A stretch of DNA of 64,000 nt, taken from NCBI GenBank assembly GCA_035550655.1, contig DASZOU010000033.1:186001-250000 (forward strand), in the 5' to 3' direction. Numbering within the stretch: position 1 is the stretch's first letter; each line of letters opens with the position of its first letter. The stretch is from DASZTV01 sp035550655 (GTDB taxonomy: Bacteria > Actinomycetota > Actinomycetes > JAFAQI01). A program made the position numbers and the translations under genes. The notes under the pieces were generated by a model, which saw only the letters and a program-made list of their open reading frames with translations, had not been told where the DNA came from and made no database searches. Positions 7,934 to 16,473 of this stretch are shown piece after piece.

Positions 7934-8662
7934 ATGGACATCGCGTCCCACATCGAGTCGCTGCAGCACGAGGGCATCCAGCTTCGCGACGCTGCTGCCG
8001 CCGCCTCGCTCGACGCTCCCGTTCCCGGCTGCCCGGACTGGACGGTGGGCGATCTGTTGCGCCACGTCGGCTACGTCCACCGCTGGGCAGCGGCCATCGT
8101 CTCGGGCCGCCTCGACGGGCCGGGCGGCGACGCCGACGGCGCGGTCGGCCCGCTCCCCGACTACGACGGACTGCTCGACTGGTACGCCGACGGCCACCAG
8201 GCGCTCGTCGCGACGCTGATCGGCGCGCCGGTCGACGTCGAGTGCTTCACGTTCCTGCCCGCGCCGTCGCCCCTCGCGTTCTGGGCCCGCCGGCAGGCCC
8301 TCGAGACGGCGGTACATCACGCGGACGCCGCCGGAGCCGCGGGTCTCGCGGTCAGCTTCGGGGACGAGCTCGCGTACGACGGGATCGACGAGACGCTCCA
8401 AGGATTCGGAGCCCGGCCCCGCGCGTTCGAGCCGGGGTCGATCTGGCTGCAGCCGGGTGGCGGCACTCCCTGGCGCATCGACCTGCACGACGAGGGCGCG
8501 ACCTCGACGCAGGAGGCGAGCGCCGACGGTTGCGACGTGACCGTGTCGGGAACCCCGACCGATGTCTACCTATGGCTGTGGAACCGGCCGGCGACAGTCA
8601 CGATCACCGGCGACCCGGCGGTCGCTGAGCGCTGGAAGCGGGTCCGCGTCCGCTGGTCCTGA
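7934..8662 (+). CDS. Maleylpyruvate isomerase-family (DinB-like, TIGR03083) protein
   Basis: 242 residues. The N-terminal helical bundle has the mycothiol-dependent isomerase-like signature (VPGCPDWTVGDLLRHVGYVH) and a mid-region FWARRQALETAVHHADAAGA providing the remaining histidines of a putative metal site; the C-terminal part carries an SCP2/MDMPI-type segment (DVTVSGTPTDVYLWLWNR). Actinobacteria encode many such proteins, thought to be mycothiol-dependent enzymes, usually with unknown substrates. The start at ATG 7934 was chosen because homology-like sequence begins there. It is divergent from the MFS exporter. Confidence 0.85.
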   Translation: MDIASHIESLQHEGIQLRDAAAAASLDAPVPGCPDWTVGDLLRHVGYVHRWAAAIVSGRLDGPGGDADGAVGPLPDYDGLLDWYADGHQALVATLIGAPVDVECFTFLPAPSPLAFWARRQALETAVHHADAAGAAGLAVSFGDELAYDGIDETLQGFGARPRAFEPGSIWLQPGGGTPWRIDLHDEGATSTQEASADGCDVTVSGTPTDVYLWLWNRPATVTITGDPAVAERWKRVRVRWS

Positions 8663-8785
8663 GCGGGTGAGCTGCGGCGACACCGGTTATCACCGTTAGC
8701 AATGTCCCGGCGTAACTGCCAGGTGGCGGGGAATGACTCACCCGGACCATTGTTCGGCCGCACCTGAAGGAGAGGAGCCGCGGCC

Positions 8786-9403
8786 ATGACGCGAGGAACG
8801 CACGCCACCCGTCCGAGCCGGTTCTGGATGCCCCGCCGACGGGGCGCAGTGGCAGGGCCGCTGATCATGCTGCTTGGGGCATGGGGTGCCTTGATCCCCT
8901 TTTTCGGACACTCGTTCGGGTACGGCTACACGCCGTCGAACACCTGGACCTGGACGGCGGCGCGGGGCTGGCTCGAGCTCCTGCCCGGCGCCGGCGCGTT
9001 CGTTGGTGGAGCGATCCTGACCGCCAGCGGGCATCGGGCGGCCGCAACGCTCGGCGGCTGGCTCGCCGCCGCCAGTGGAAGCTGGTTCGTGCTCGGGACG
9101 ATCGTGACGCCGTGGTGGAACCCCGGGTACATCGGCACGCCGGTCGGCAACGCGAGCCTCGGGGTCTGGGAACGCATCGGCATGTTCACCGGCGTCGGCA
9201 TGGCCATCCTCTATCTCGCGGCAGTCTCACTCGGCCGGATCAGCTTGTCCGGCGCCCGTGACCTGTCCACCTCCCCGGAGCAGCTCGAGGCGATGCGTCG
9301 CATCGAGGGCGCCCGCACGATTCCGGGTGAGCGGCCGAAGACCGTCGATCTGACCGCTGCGGAGGCCGGCACTGACGCGCGATCCGAGTCAATCCAGAAG
9401 TAG
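8786..9403 (+). CDS. Four-TM integral membrane protein
   Basis: 205 residues behind a strong GAAGGAGAGGAG ribosome-binding site. Four hydrophobic helices are visible: AGPLIMLLGAWGALIPFFG, LLPGAGAFVGGAILTAS, ATLGGWLAAASGSWFVLG and GMFTGVGMAILYLAAVSLG. The loop between helices 1 and 2 contains an aromatic-rich GYGYTPSNTWTWTAARG, and the C-terminal ~60 residues are hydrophilic and cytosolic. Not a recognised transporter. It precedes the HATPase gene at 9414 by 10 bp and probably shares its transcript. The 120 bp before it hold no visible gene. Confidence 0.7.
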   Translation: MTRGTHATRPSRFWMPRRRGAVAGPLIMLLGAWGALIPFFGHSFGYGYTPSNTWTWTAARGWLELLPGAGAFVGGAILTASGHRAAATLGGWLAAASGSWFVLGTIVTPWWNPGYIGTPVGNASLGVWERIGMFTGVGMAILYLAAVSLGRISLSGARDLSTSPEQLEAMRRIEGARTIPGERPKTVDLTAAEAGTDARSESIQK

Positions 9404-9413
9404 TGCCGAAGAC

Positions 9414-9878
9414 GTGACTGCCTTCGGCGTCTCCGCAGCTGCGGCGTACTGCGCCCCGCCTGCCGGGGGCGGGAACGGCAACCCCGCCGTCTTCTGCCGC
9501 CCGCTGCAGCTGCCGCCCGAGGCCGCCTCCGCAGGCGAAGCGCGCCAGTACGTCCGTGACTGCCTGGGCGCGCTGGGCCGCCCGGACTTGATGGAGTGCG
9601 CGGTGCTCGGCGTCGACGAGCTCGTCGCCAACGTCTGCCGCCACGCCGGAACGCCGTTGGTCGTGGCTCTCGCCGCGGACTCCGACGACCGCATCCGCAT
9701 CGAGGTCACCGACCTGTCGCCCACACCGCCGGTACGACGTCAGGTCGGCGAGTACGAGCTCGGCGGTCGAGGCCTCACCCTTCTCGACGCCTGTGGGATG
9801 TGGGGGGTGCTGCCGGCAACCACCTCGGGAACTGGCAAGACGATCTGGTTCGAGCCGTTCGGCTCGCTCGGTCTTTGA
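9414..9878 (+). CDS. HATPase_c_2 anti-sigma regulatory kinase-like protein (RsbW type)
   Basis: 154 residues from GTG 9414. It has the single-domain GHKL ATPase features of RsbW/SpoIIAB-like serine kinases: CAVLGVDELVANVCRHAG (N-box), IRIEVTDLSPTPP (G1 box, D present) and GGRGLTLLDACGMWGVLP (G2 box), ending GTGKTIWFEP. Such proteins phosphorylate anti-sigma antagonists or bind sigma factors and are numerous in actinobacteria. The partner is not encoded nearby. It converges with the minus-strand operon that ends at 9935. Confidence 0.83.
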   Translation: MTAFGVSAAAAYCAPPAGGGNGNPAVFCRPLQLPPEAASAGEARQYVRDCLGALGRPDLMECAVLGVDELVANVCRHAGTPLVVALAADSDDRIRIEVTDLSPTPPVRRQVGEYELGGRGLTLLDACGMWGVLPATTSGTGKTIWFEPFGSLGL

Positions 9879-9934
9879 CCGCTCTCCCAGCACGACGTGG
9901 TGACCAACACCCTTGTGAAGGTGGTTGACGGCGA

Positions 9935-10891
9935 TCAGCTGCGGGTGAGGTCCTTCGTCATCACGCGGATCGTGAACGGCACGAGCACCGCAAGAACCAG
10001 CGGAAGCAGCCACACCTCCGGGTACTGATAGCCGACGGTCACGTAATGACCGGCGGAGCGGAGCGGGGCAATCACGGGGACAGGGTTGCTCGGTGCGCCC
10101 TGCGCAGCGCCTCCCGGAACCGCCGGCGGGAGCGCAACCGGACCCTGGTCCGCGTTGGCGCTGCGGTGCTGGTGTACGACGGGATGCCGGCGCTTGACCG
10201 GTGGGGCGACCGCACGCTTTCCGACGAGCAGGCTCAGTCGCGGCGAGGCCGGACCGGGCGTACCCGGAAGCTTGAAGACAACCTGCCAGGCGCTGGTCGG
10301 CGTCGCCTCCGCCGGCAGGAGCGCGAACCCCTTGACGGCCGCCAGCTTTCCACCGAGCCGTGCAAGGTTCGCGAGGAGATGGGGCTTGGGCTTCGCGACG
10401 TACTTCGCGCGGGCCGCCGGTAGGCAGTTCGGCGAGGGCGCTCCGTCGAAGGCGCCCTCGACCTCGGTCAGCTGCTGGTAGATGACGCACACGTTGATCG
10501 ACGCCGTCTCCGGCGCGACGCTGCCATCAGCCGGAGCGGTGTCGAGCGGGATCGACAGCGTGCCGCCACGCGCTGCCTGCGCGCGTGGGCTCAGCTTCAC
10601 TCCGATGAAGGCCCGCGCGGTCTGGCGGCCGAGCGCCGTCCCGATGTGGAAGGTCCCCTTCGGGTAGGGGCTCAACGCGGGAAGCGGGATCGCGCCGCAA
10701 CCCAGCGGCGTCGCGCACAGCGGGTCCGGCTGGAACCAGGCGGCCGTCGTGATGCGCGCGCTCACGCTCTTGGGCGCGTGCGAAGCAGCCAGCCCGGGCC
10801 GGGCGATCGGCATGCCGAGTGCAACGCTGGCCGGTCCGACCGCTGCGGCGGCCGCGGCGAGCGCGACGCCCGCGCGCCTGATCGACCTCAC
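9935..10891 (-). CDS. Secreted protein with C-terminal membrane anchor, last gene of the first Liv operon
   Basis: 318 residues from GTG 10891, which overlaps the preceding stop (GTGA). There is a signal peptide (RSIRRAGVALAAAAAAVGPASV), a large exported domain with paired cysteines (CATPLGCGAIPLP; VCVIYQQL; PNCLPAAR), a basic His/Pro/Ala-rich linker (KRRHPVVHQHR) and a C-terminal TM segment (VWLLPLVLAVLVPFTI) with a short cytosolic tail KDLTRS. Not a recognised family. Being last in an ABC-importer operon, it may be an accessory extracellular factor for substrate capture or assembly; this is inferred from position only. Confidence 0.72.
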   Translation of the reverse strand: MRSIRRAGVALAAAAAAVGPASVALGMPIARPGLAASHAPKSVSARITTAAWFQPDPLCATPLGCGAIPLPALSPYPKGTFHIGTALGRQTARAFIGVKLSPRAQAARGGTLSIPLDTAPADGSVAPETASINVCVIYQQLTEVEGAFDGAPSPNCLPAARAKYVAKPKPHLLANLARLGGKLAAVKGFALLPAEATPTSAWQVVFKLPGTPGPASPRLSLLVGKRAVAPPVKRRHPVVHQHRSANADQGPVALPPAVPGGAAQGAPSNPVPVIAPLRSAGHYVTVGYQYPEVWLLPLVLAVLVPFTIRVMTKDLTRS

Positions 10892-11187
10892 CGCTCCTCC
10901 CGCGCGGCGCGCAGCTCCGCCACGATCTCCGTCGTCAGGTCGAGGACCTCGTGCATCTCCGTCCGCTCGTCCGCGGCGCGAAGCCGGCCGAGCTGCGAGA
11001 TGAACAGGGTCACGCCGACCACGACCAGCACGAGCCCCCCGAGGCCACCGCTGATGATCGCCGGCACCTGGATGCTGACATCGAGTGTGCGTGCCGCCAC
11101 CCGCCAGCCCAGACCCATCGCGACGAACCCAGCGGCAACAAGCGCCGCGAAGACGACCAAGCTCGGCAGCGCCGGGTTCTTCCTCAT
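10888..11187 (-). CDS. Two-TM small membrane protein A of the Liv operon
   Basis: 99 residues with two membrane helices (LVVFAALVAAGFVAMGLGW and IISGGLGGLVLVVVGVTLFI) followed by a cytosolic helical tail (LRAADERTEMHEVLDLTTEI) likely to form a coiled coil. It overlaps its neighbours by four bases on both sides, so it is translated with them. It has the same layout as the next protein upstream (11184-11525): two TMs, a DVSIQVP/LVSLQLP loop between them, then an acidic helix. The pair probably arose by duplication and could form a hetero-oligomer. Confidence 0.72.
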   Translation of the reverse strand: MRKNPALPSLVVFAALVAAGFVAMGLGWRVAARTLDVSIQVPAIISGGLGGLVLVVVGVTLFISQLGRLRAADERTEMHEVLDLTTEIVAELRAAREER

Positions 11188-11525
11188 GTCCTTGCCTGCC
11201 TGGATCGGCGCGGTGCACTCGGCGGCTCAGCTCGCAGTGCCGCGACTTCATCCCGCAACAGGCCGAGCAGCGCGATCAGCTCCTGCTGCTGTGCCCGGCG
11301 GGCACGCGCGTCAGCCTCACGCGCTCCGATCACCACCAGCCCGACGCCGACGACGACGAGGCCGATCCCGGGCAACCCGGCCGACAACAGGTACGGCAGC
11401 TGCAACGACACCAGTGTCTGACCTGCCGCCAATCCCCATGCGACGCCGAGCAGGACGCAACCCGCCGCCAGCAGCAAGATGCCCAGCACCGTGAGCACAC
11501 GAGGTTCGAGGGATCGCTTCGTCAT
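11184..11525 (-). CDS. Two-TM small membrane protein B of the Liv operon
   Basis: 113 residues, paralogous in layout to the 99-residue protein that follows it. Helices are VLGILLLAAGCVLLGVAWGL and LSAGLPGIGLVVVGVGLVVI, joined by TLVSLQLPYL, and followed by a cytosolic helix ARRAQQQELIALLGLLRDEV and a basic tail. Its ATG overlaps the stop of the LivH-LivM-LivG fusion gene (ATGA). No named family was recognised. The coiled-coil-like tails suggest a structural or regulatory subunit for the fused transporter; this is inference. Confidence 0.72.
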   Translation of the reverse strand: MTKRSLEPRVLTVLGILLLAAGCVLLGVAWGLAAGQTLVSLQLPYLLSAGLPGIGLVVVGVGLVVIGAREADARARRAQQQELIALLGLLRDEVAALRAEPPSAPRRSRQART

Positions 11526-14461
11526 CGGGTTGCCTCCACCGTCACACCGACGGCACGTCCTTGGCCAGATCCTCGACCGCGCTGCCTCGGGGGCGCCGCG
11601 ACGTCACCACCGAGGTACGCCGTGATGACCGCAGAGTCCCGCTGCACCTCCTCCGGAGTGCCCATGGCGATCTGCCTTCCGTCGGCCATGCACAGGATGC
11701 GGTCGGACAAGCCCATGACGAGCGGCATGTCGTGCTCGATGACCACCATCGTCAACGACAGCTCGGTGCGAAGTCGCGCCAGCAGGCGGGCCAGCGCTTC
11801 TGTCTCGCGCTGCGCCACCCCGGAGGACGGCTCGTCGAGGAGCAGCAGCTCGGGTTGCAGCGCGACCAGGCACGCGATCTCGGTGATGCGGCGGGTTCCG
11901 GTCGACAGCTCCGCCACCGTGCTCGCCCGGTAACGCGACAGCCCCATCCAGTCGAGCAGCTCCTCGGCCTGGGCGAGCCTGCGGCGCTCACCGACCATGA
12001 TGCCTAGCGCGTTCAGTGCCGTCGCCGTCGGTGCGGCCCGCTCGAGGGAGAGCGCGACGCACTCGGCGACGGACAACGTCGGAAACAGCGCCGCGTCCTG
12101 GAACGACCGGATCAGTCCCATTCGCGCGCGCGCCTCGGGGCTGCGACGGGTGATGTCGTCGCCGCGGAACCGCACTGAGCCGGTATCCGGCCGGAGGAAG
12201 CCCGCAACCAGCTCGAAGGTCGTCGTCTTGCCGGCACCGTTCGGCCCGATCAGGCCGAGTGTCTCGCCGCCGATGACCGAGAACGACAGGTCGCTGACGG
12301 CGTGAATGCCGCCGAAAGCCTTGCCGAGACCGCGAACCTCGAGCAGCACGCCGGCTCCGGGCAGTCGCCGGTGTGCCGGGCGGACAAACGCTGGCAGCTC
12401 GCCCCGGGACCCGCTCGCCTCGGTGATGCCACGCTCCGCGGCGACCGCGGCGGCGTAGTCGACGCCCGCACGCCGGGCCAGCATCGCCGCGACCCGGTTG
12501 CGGAGCTCGAGCGGCAGCTGCACCAGTCCGGCGGGCAGGTAGAGGACGACCAGCAGGTAGAAGTTGGTGAGCATCAGGCTCGCCAAGGTGCCGACCGTGA
12601 AGTACGTCGGCCCTTGGACGACCAGGGCGCCGAACAGCGGACCCGACAGCGCGCCGAGACCGCCGACGACGGCGATCACCACGGCGCTGAGGCTCTGGGT
12701 GGCGGGGAAGCCGTCAGCGCCGATCTGCGACAGCGCGTGGCCGTACATCGCACCAGCGAGCCCGGTGAGGCAGCCGGCGATGGCGTAGCACTGGACCTTG
12801 GTCCACATCGCGCTGATCGAGAACGCGCGCGCCGCGTCCTCGTTGTCACGGACAGCAACCAAGCGCCGGCCGAGGCCGCCGCGCCGCACGTTGTGCGCGA
12901 AGTACAGCGCGAGGAGCAAGGTGGCCAGCGCCACGTAGTAGTAGGCGTGGCCAGATGTCAACCGATGGCCGTCGACGATCGGACGCCCCGGGATCTGACC
13001 GTCGCCGAGCACCCACGACTGACCGAGCAGGTAGTCGGGAACCACCAGCGAGAACGCCAACGTGGTCACCGCGAACATCAAGCCGCGCGCCTTCACCGCG
13101 GGCAAGCCCAGTAACACGGACAGCAACGCGCCGGCAGCGCCGGCGTACGCGAACGACTCGACGAAGTTCCCCGTACGGCGGGAGATCTCGTACGACGCGT
13201 ACGCGCCGACGGCAGCGATCGCGAACTGGCCGAGCGAGAGCTGGCCTCCCATGCCGGTCACCACGCCGAGCGACAGCGCAGTGATCGTGACGGCGAAGGT
13301 GATCGACAGCTCGATGCTGTGCCCGTTGTCGATGGCGGCCGGTAGCACCGCAAGGACGACGACCAGGACGACCCAGGGCGCGGCCTGGAGCACGCGCACC
13401 GACGGCAGTCTGCGCACCGCGGCGGGGAGCGGGCGCACCGCCTGGACGACGGCCCACGAGCCCTTGTCCTCGCCGCGTCCGACTGGTTGTCGCTGCAGCA
13501 GCAGCGCAGCGACGATGAGCACGAACAGCGCCATCTCGGCGATGCCGCCGTTGGGCGAGTTCCATGCGAGCAGCTGCTCGAGCACGCCGATCACCAGACC
13601 GCCGACCATCGCCATCGGCAGGCTGCGCATCCGGGCCAGCACCGCGCCGGTGAGTGCGATCAGCAGCAGCGACGGCCCGAAGTTGTCGCCGCTGGACAGC
13701 CCGCCGGCGGGCGCGGTGAGGATCGCGGTCAGCGCGGCCAGCCCGCCCGCGATCGCCCAGGCAATCGCGCTCATGGCATTTACGGGGATCCCGGCCATGC
13801 GTGCGGCGTCGGGGTTGTCGGCCGCAGAGCGAATGCCGCGGCCGACGCGGCTGAACTTCAAGAACAGGCCGATGCCGCCAACCGCGACCGGTGCGATGAA
13901 CAGGATCGCGGTGTACGACGGGGTCACCAGCAGCGCGCCGACGGTGAAGCTCGGCAGCCCGGTCGGCTGCGGCACCGCACTCGCCGCGTTGGCGGCACGG
14001 CTGTTGATCACCTGGGCGAAGGTGGCGATCGCCTGGCCGGCAATGATCAGTGCGACGACGCTCATCACCAACGGCGCGCGACGCAGCGGGCGCACGACCT
14101 GGGTGTCGAGCAGGATGCCGACGAGCCCGGCGACGACGAGTGCGGGCACCAGCGCCACCCAGTACGGCAGATGCCAGCGAGAGACCTCGATCGCGAAGAA
14201 CGAGGCGCCGAATGCGCCGACCTCTCCGTGCGCGAAGTTGATGATGCGGTTCGAGCGGTAGATCAGCACGAGGCCGGCGGCGAGCATGCCGTACGACGAG
14301 CCGGCGATCAGGCCGAGCACGACGACCGGCAGCGGCGTCTGCCAGTGGCCGGTGGAGGTCTGGCTGGTGGTGATCAGGTGCGGCAGGACGAAGTCGAGCA
14401 CGACCCACAGCCCGATGACGACTCCCGCCCACGCCACGGCGCGCCGCACTCCGCCGTTCAC
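11522..14461 (-). CDS. Fused LivH-LivM-LivG branched-chain-type ABC transporter subunit
   Basis: 979 residues combining three normally separate proteins. Residues ~1-330 are a LivH-type permease (SSYGMLAAGLVLIYRSNRII, NFAHGEVGAFGA). Residues ~350-670 are a LivM-type permease (GQLSLGQFAIAAVGAYASY, VAVRDNEDAARAFSI). Residues ~700-960 are a LivG-type ATPase with Walker A GPNGAGKTTTF, Walker B LLLLDEPSSGVAQ, D-loop and H-switch VVIEHDMPLVM. The signature motif is ELSTGTRRI, a departure from LSGGQ. One chain therefore supplies both membrane halves and one ATPase; the second ATPase is in the next gene, fused to an MFS-like domain. It should import an amino acid, amide or carboxylate-like solute. 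Start overlaps the MFS-LivF stop by four bases. Confidence 0.92.
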   Translation of the reverse strand: MNGGVRRAVAWAGVVIGLWVVLDFVLPHLITTSQTSTGHWQTPLPVVVLGLIAGSSYGMLAAGLVLIYRSNRIINFAHGEVGAFGASFFAIEVSRWHLPYWVALVPALVVAGLVGILLDTQVVRPLRRAPLVMSVVALIIAGQAIATFAQVINSRAANAASAVPQPTGLPSFTVGALLVTPSYTAILFIAPVAVGGIGLFLKFSRVGRGIRSAADNPDAARMAGIPVNAMSAIAWAIAGGLAALTAILTAPAGGLSSGDNFGPSLLLIALTGAVLARMRSLPMAMVGGLVIGVLEQLLAWNSPNGGIAEMALFVLIVAALLLQRQPVGRGEDKGSWAVVQAVRPLPAAVRRLPSVRVLQAAPWVVLVVVLAVLPAAIDNGHSIELSITFAVTITALSLGVVTGMGGQLSLGQFAIAAVGAYASYEISRRTGNFVESFAYAGAAGALLSVLLGLPAVKARGLMFAVTTLAFSLVVPDYLLGQSWVLGDGQIPGRPIVDGHRLTSGHAYYYVALATLLLALYFAHNVRRGGLGRRLVAVRDNEDAARAFSISAMWTKVQCYAIAGCLTGLAGAMYGHALSQIGADGFPATQSLSAVVIAVVGGLGALSGPLFGALVVQGPTYFTVGTLASLMLTNFYLLVVLYLPAGLVQLPLELRNRVAAMLARRAGVDYAAAVAAERGITEASGSRGELPAFVRPAHRRLPGAGVLLEVRGLGKAFGGIHAVSDLSFSVIGGETLGLIGPNGAGKTTTFELVAGFLRPDTGSVRFRGDDITRRSPEARARMGLIRSFQDAALFPTLSVAECVALSLERAAPTATALNALGIMVGERRRLAQAEELLDWMGLSRYRASTVAELSTGTRRITEIACLVALQPELLLLDEPSSGVAQRETEALARLLARLRTELSLTMVVIEHDMPLVMGLSDRILCMADGRQIAMGTPEEVQRDSAVITAYLGGDVAAPPRQRGRGSGQGRAVGVTVEATR

Positions 14462-16473
14462 GTGAGGACCCCCTTGGCCGCACCTTCGAGGAAGACGGCA
14501 CGCAGCAGGTCGTGGCGGTCGACCAGGTCGGCCGCGGGGCCGTCGAAGCGCACCTCGCCCTTCTCCATGAAGTAGGCGCGGTGGACGAGCGACAGCGCCG
14601 TGGTGACGCTCTGCTCCACGATGACGACCGCGGTTCCGTCGGCGTTGATGCGCCTGACCATCTCGAGCAGCCGGTTCACGATCACCGGCGCGAGGCCGAG
14701 TGAGAGCTCGTCGATCAGCAGGATCCGGGGCCGGAGCATCAACGCCTTCGACAACGCGACCATCTGCTGCTCTCCGCCGGACAGCATGGCGGCCGCGGAG
14801 GTCTTCCGCTCACGCAGCCGGGGAAAGGCGTCAAGGCAACGCTCGACCGCCTCGTCGACCGCGCGGCGATCCCGGCCGAGGGTGTAGCCGAAGCTCTGCA
14901 GGTTCTCGATCACGTTCATGGAGCGGAAGACCGCCTTGCCGCCGGGCACCTGCGTGATCCCGAGCCGGACGCGCGCCTCGGCGTCGAGGTAGGTGATGTC
15001 CCGACCGGCAAAGGTCACCGAGCCGCGCTGCGGCGTACCCAGTCCGGAGATGACGCGCAGCAGCGTCGACTTGCCGGCGCCGTTCGTGCCGAGCAGCCCG
15101 ACGATCTCGCCGTCCTCGACATGCGCGTCGACGCCGAAGAGCACCTGGAGGGAGCCGTAGGAGAAGTCGACGCCTTGGCAGGTGAGCAACCGCGTCGGAC
15201 CCGGTCCTGCCGCCCCCTCCGGCTGCACGTCCGCCCGCTGCCCGGACAGATCGGCATGGCGGCGGTCGGACTCAACCTCGGCCGCCGCGAATCGCCACCA
15301 GGCTGCGACCGGGACTCCGATGCCCGCCAGCGCGACGAGGGCGTATCGCGCGCCGTAGCGGTCGGCGACGCAGACGGCGACAACCACGCCGATCAGGCTG
15401 GCGGTGGCCAGCAGACTCGCCGCTGCCGCCAGGACCGCGCTGCGCTGCCTGCCCGGCACGACGACGATCCCGAGTCCGATGAGGACCGGAACGAGAGCGT
15501 TCGCAATGGCTGCGCCAAGAGCGATCACGACGACCATCGCGATCCGGTTTGCCAGCAACGGGCCCACCACGAGCAGCGCCGACGCGACCGCGAGCGCCAC
15601 CGCTGACGCCGAAGCGAGCCATGCGGGACGGCGGGTCAGCAGCTTGTCGCCGTACGACGCGGAGACCGCGACGCCGACCAGAGCGGTGGCCGCGATCGCG
15701 AGGAACACCGCGCTGACGCCGCGCAGCCCGAGGTGGAAGTGCTGCCGCAGGTAGATCGCGAGCACCATGTCGTACGGCATGACCATGAGTCCCGCCGCAC
15801 CCAGCGCGACACCGGCGCCGACGAGCGACGGAGTTGCCCGCCACGCCCGACCGAGCTCGCCCCAGCTCTGGGCGTCACCGTGAGCAGCCGGCGTCACCGC
15901 GTCAGCTCCGGTCGGGCGCAGCAGCAGGGCTGCGACCACGACGACGGCGACCGCCACGAGTCCTGACACTGCGAGCGCTCGGTGCCAGCTGGCCGCCGCG
16001 ACGAGGAGACCGAGGGGCAACGCCACCTGAGCGAGCAGGCCGCCGAGCTGCACCACACCGAGCGTCCGAATCCGCAGACCGGCGCCGGCTTCGGTAACCG
16101 CCATCGAGCGTTGCCACACCCGACCGGGTGCGGCGAACACCGACCCGGCGGCGAGCACACCGACCAGCGCCCACGAGCTGCGGACCTCCCCGGTCAGCAC
16201 GAGCATGAGGGCGGCAGCGAGCGCGCAGCCGCGAGCCGCCCATACCCGTACGGCGAGTCGGCGACGGTCCGTGACCAGCGGTACGGCGAGGGGCAGCAGG
16301 AGGTCGACGGCGAGCGCCGGCACCCGGACGCTGAGCAGTGAAAGTGCCGTGACGTCGAGACTCGTCGCGATCTGCGGGGTGAGCATCGAGACGCCGTAGC
16401 TCTGCAGCCCGGCAATGCCGGCGAGGACACCAAGGGCGACCAGCGGCCGTGTCCCCCGACGTAGGGGGTTCAT
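14458..16473 (-). CDS. MFS-like membrane domain fused to LivF-type ABC ATPase
   Basis: 671 residues. The first ~400 residues form about 12 hydrophobic helices with MFS-like organisation (LVALGVLAGIAGLQSYGVSM, then DVTALSLLSVRVPALAVDLL). After a hydrophilic linker (~405-435), a LivF ATPase follows: LTCQGVDFSYGSLQVLFGVD, Walker A GTNGAGKST, signature MLSGGEQQMVALSKAL, Walker B ILLIDELSLGLAP (Leu where Pro is usual) and switch VVIVEQSV. The ATPase probably pairs with the LivG domain of the neighbouring fusion protein. Whether the MFS part transports on its own, acts as an exporter partner or just tethers the ATPase is unknown. ATGA overlaps join it to both neighbours. Confidence 0.88.
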   Translation of the reverse strand: MNPLRRGTRPLVALGVLAGIAGLQSYGVSMLTPQIATSLDVTALSLLSVRVPALAVDLLLPLAVPLVTDRRRLAVRVWAARGCALAAALMLVLTGEVRSSWALVGVLAAGSVFAAPGRVWQRSMAVTEAGAGLRIRTLGVVQLGGLLAQVALPLGLLVAAASWHRALAVSGLVAVAVVVVAALLLRPTGADAVTPAAHGDAQSWGELGRAWRATPSLVGAGVALGAAGLMVMPYDMVLAIYLRQHFHLGLRGVSAVFLAIAATALVGVAVSASYGDKLLTRRPAWLASASAVALAVASALLVVGPLLANRIAMVVVIALGAAIANALVPVLIGLGIVVVPGRQRSAVLAAAASLLATASLIGVVVAVCVADRYGARYALVALAGIGVPVAAWWRFAAAEVESDRRHADLSGQRADVQPEGAAGPGPTRLLTCQGVDFSYGSLQVLFGVDAHVEDGEIVGLLGTNGAGKSTLLRVISGLGTPQRGSVTFAGRDITYLDAEARVRLGITQVPGGKAVFRSMNVIENLQSFGYTLGRDRRAVDEAVERCLDAFPRLRERKTSAAAMLSGGEQQMVALSKALMLRPRILLIDELSLGLAPVIVNRLLEMVRRINADGTAVVIVEQSVTTALSLVHRAYFMEKGEVRFDGPAADLVDRHDLLRAVFLEGAAKGVLT

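Noticed and set aside
12302..14575. Long plus-strand open frames opposite the Liv fusion genes
   Set aside because: Low-complexity Arg/Asp/Gln-rich translations are typical of antisense frames in high-GC DNA. No family is recognised and the opposite strand is clearly coding.
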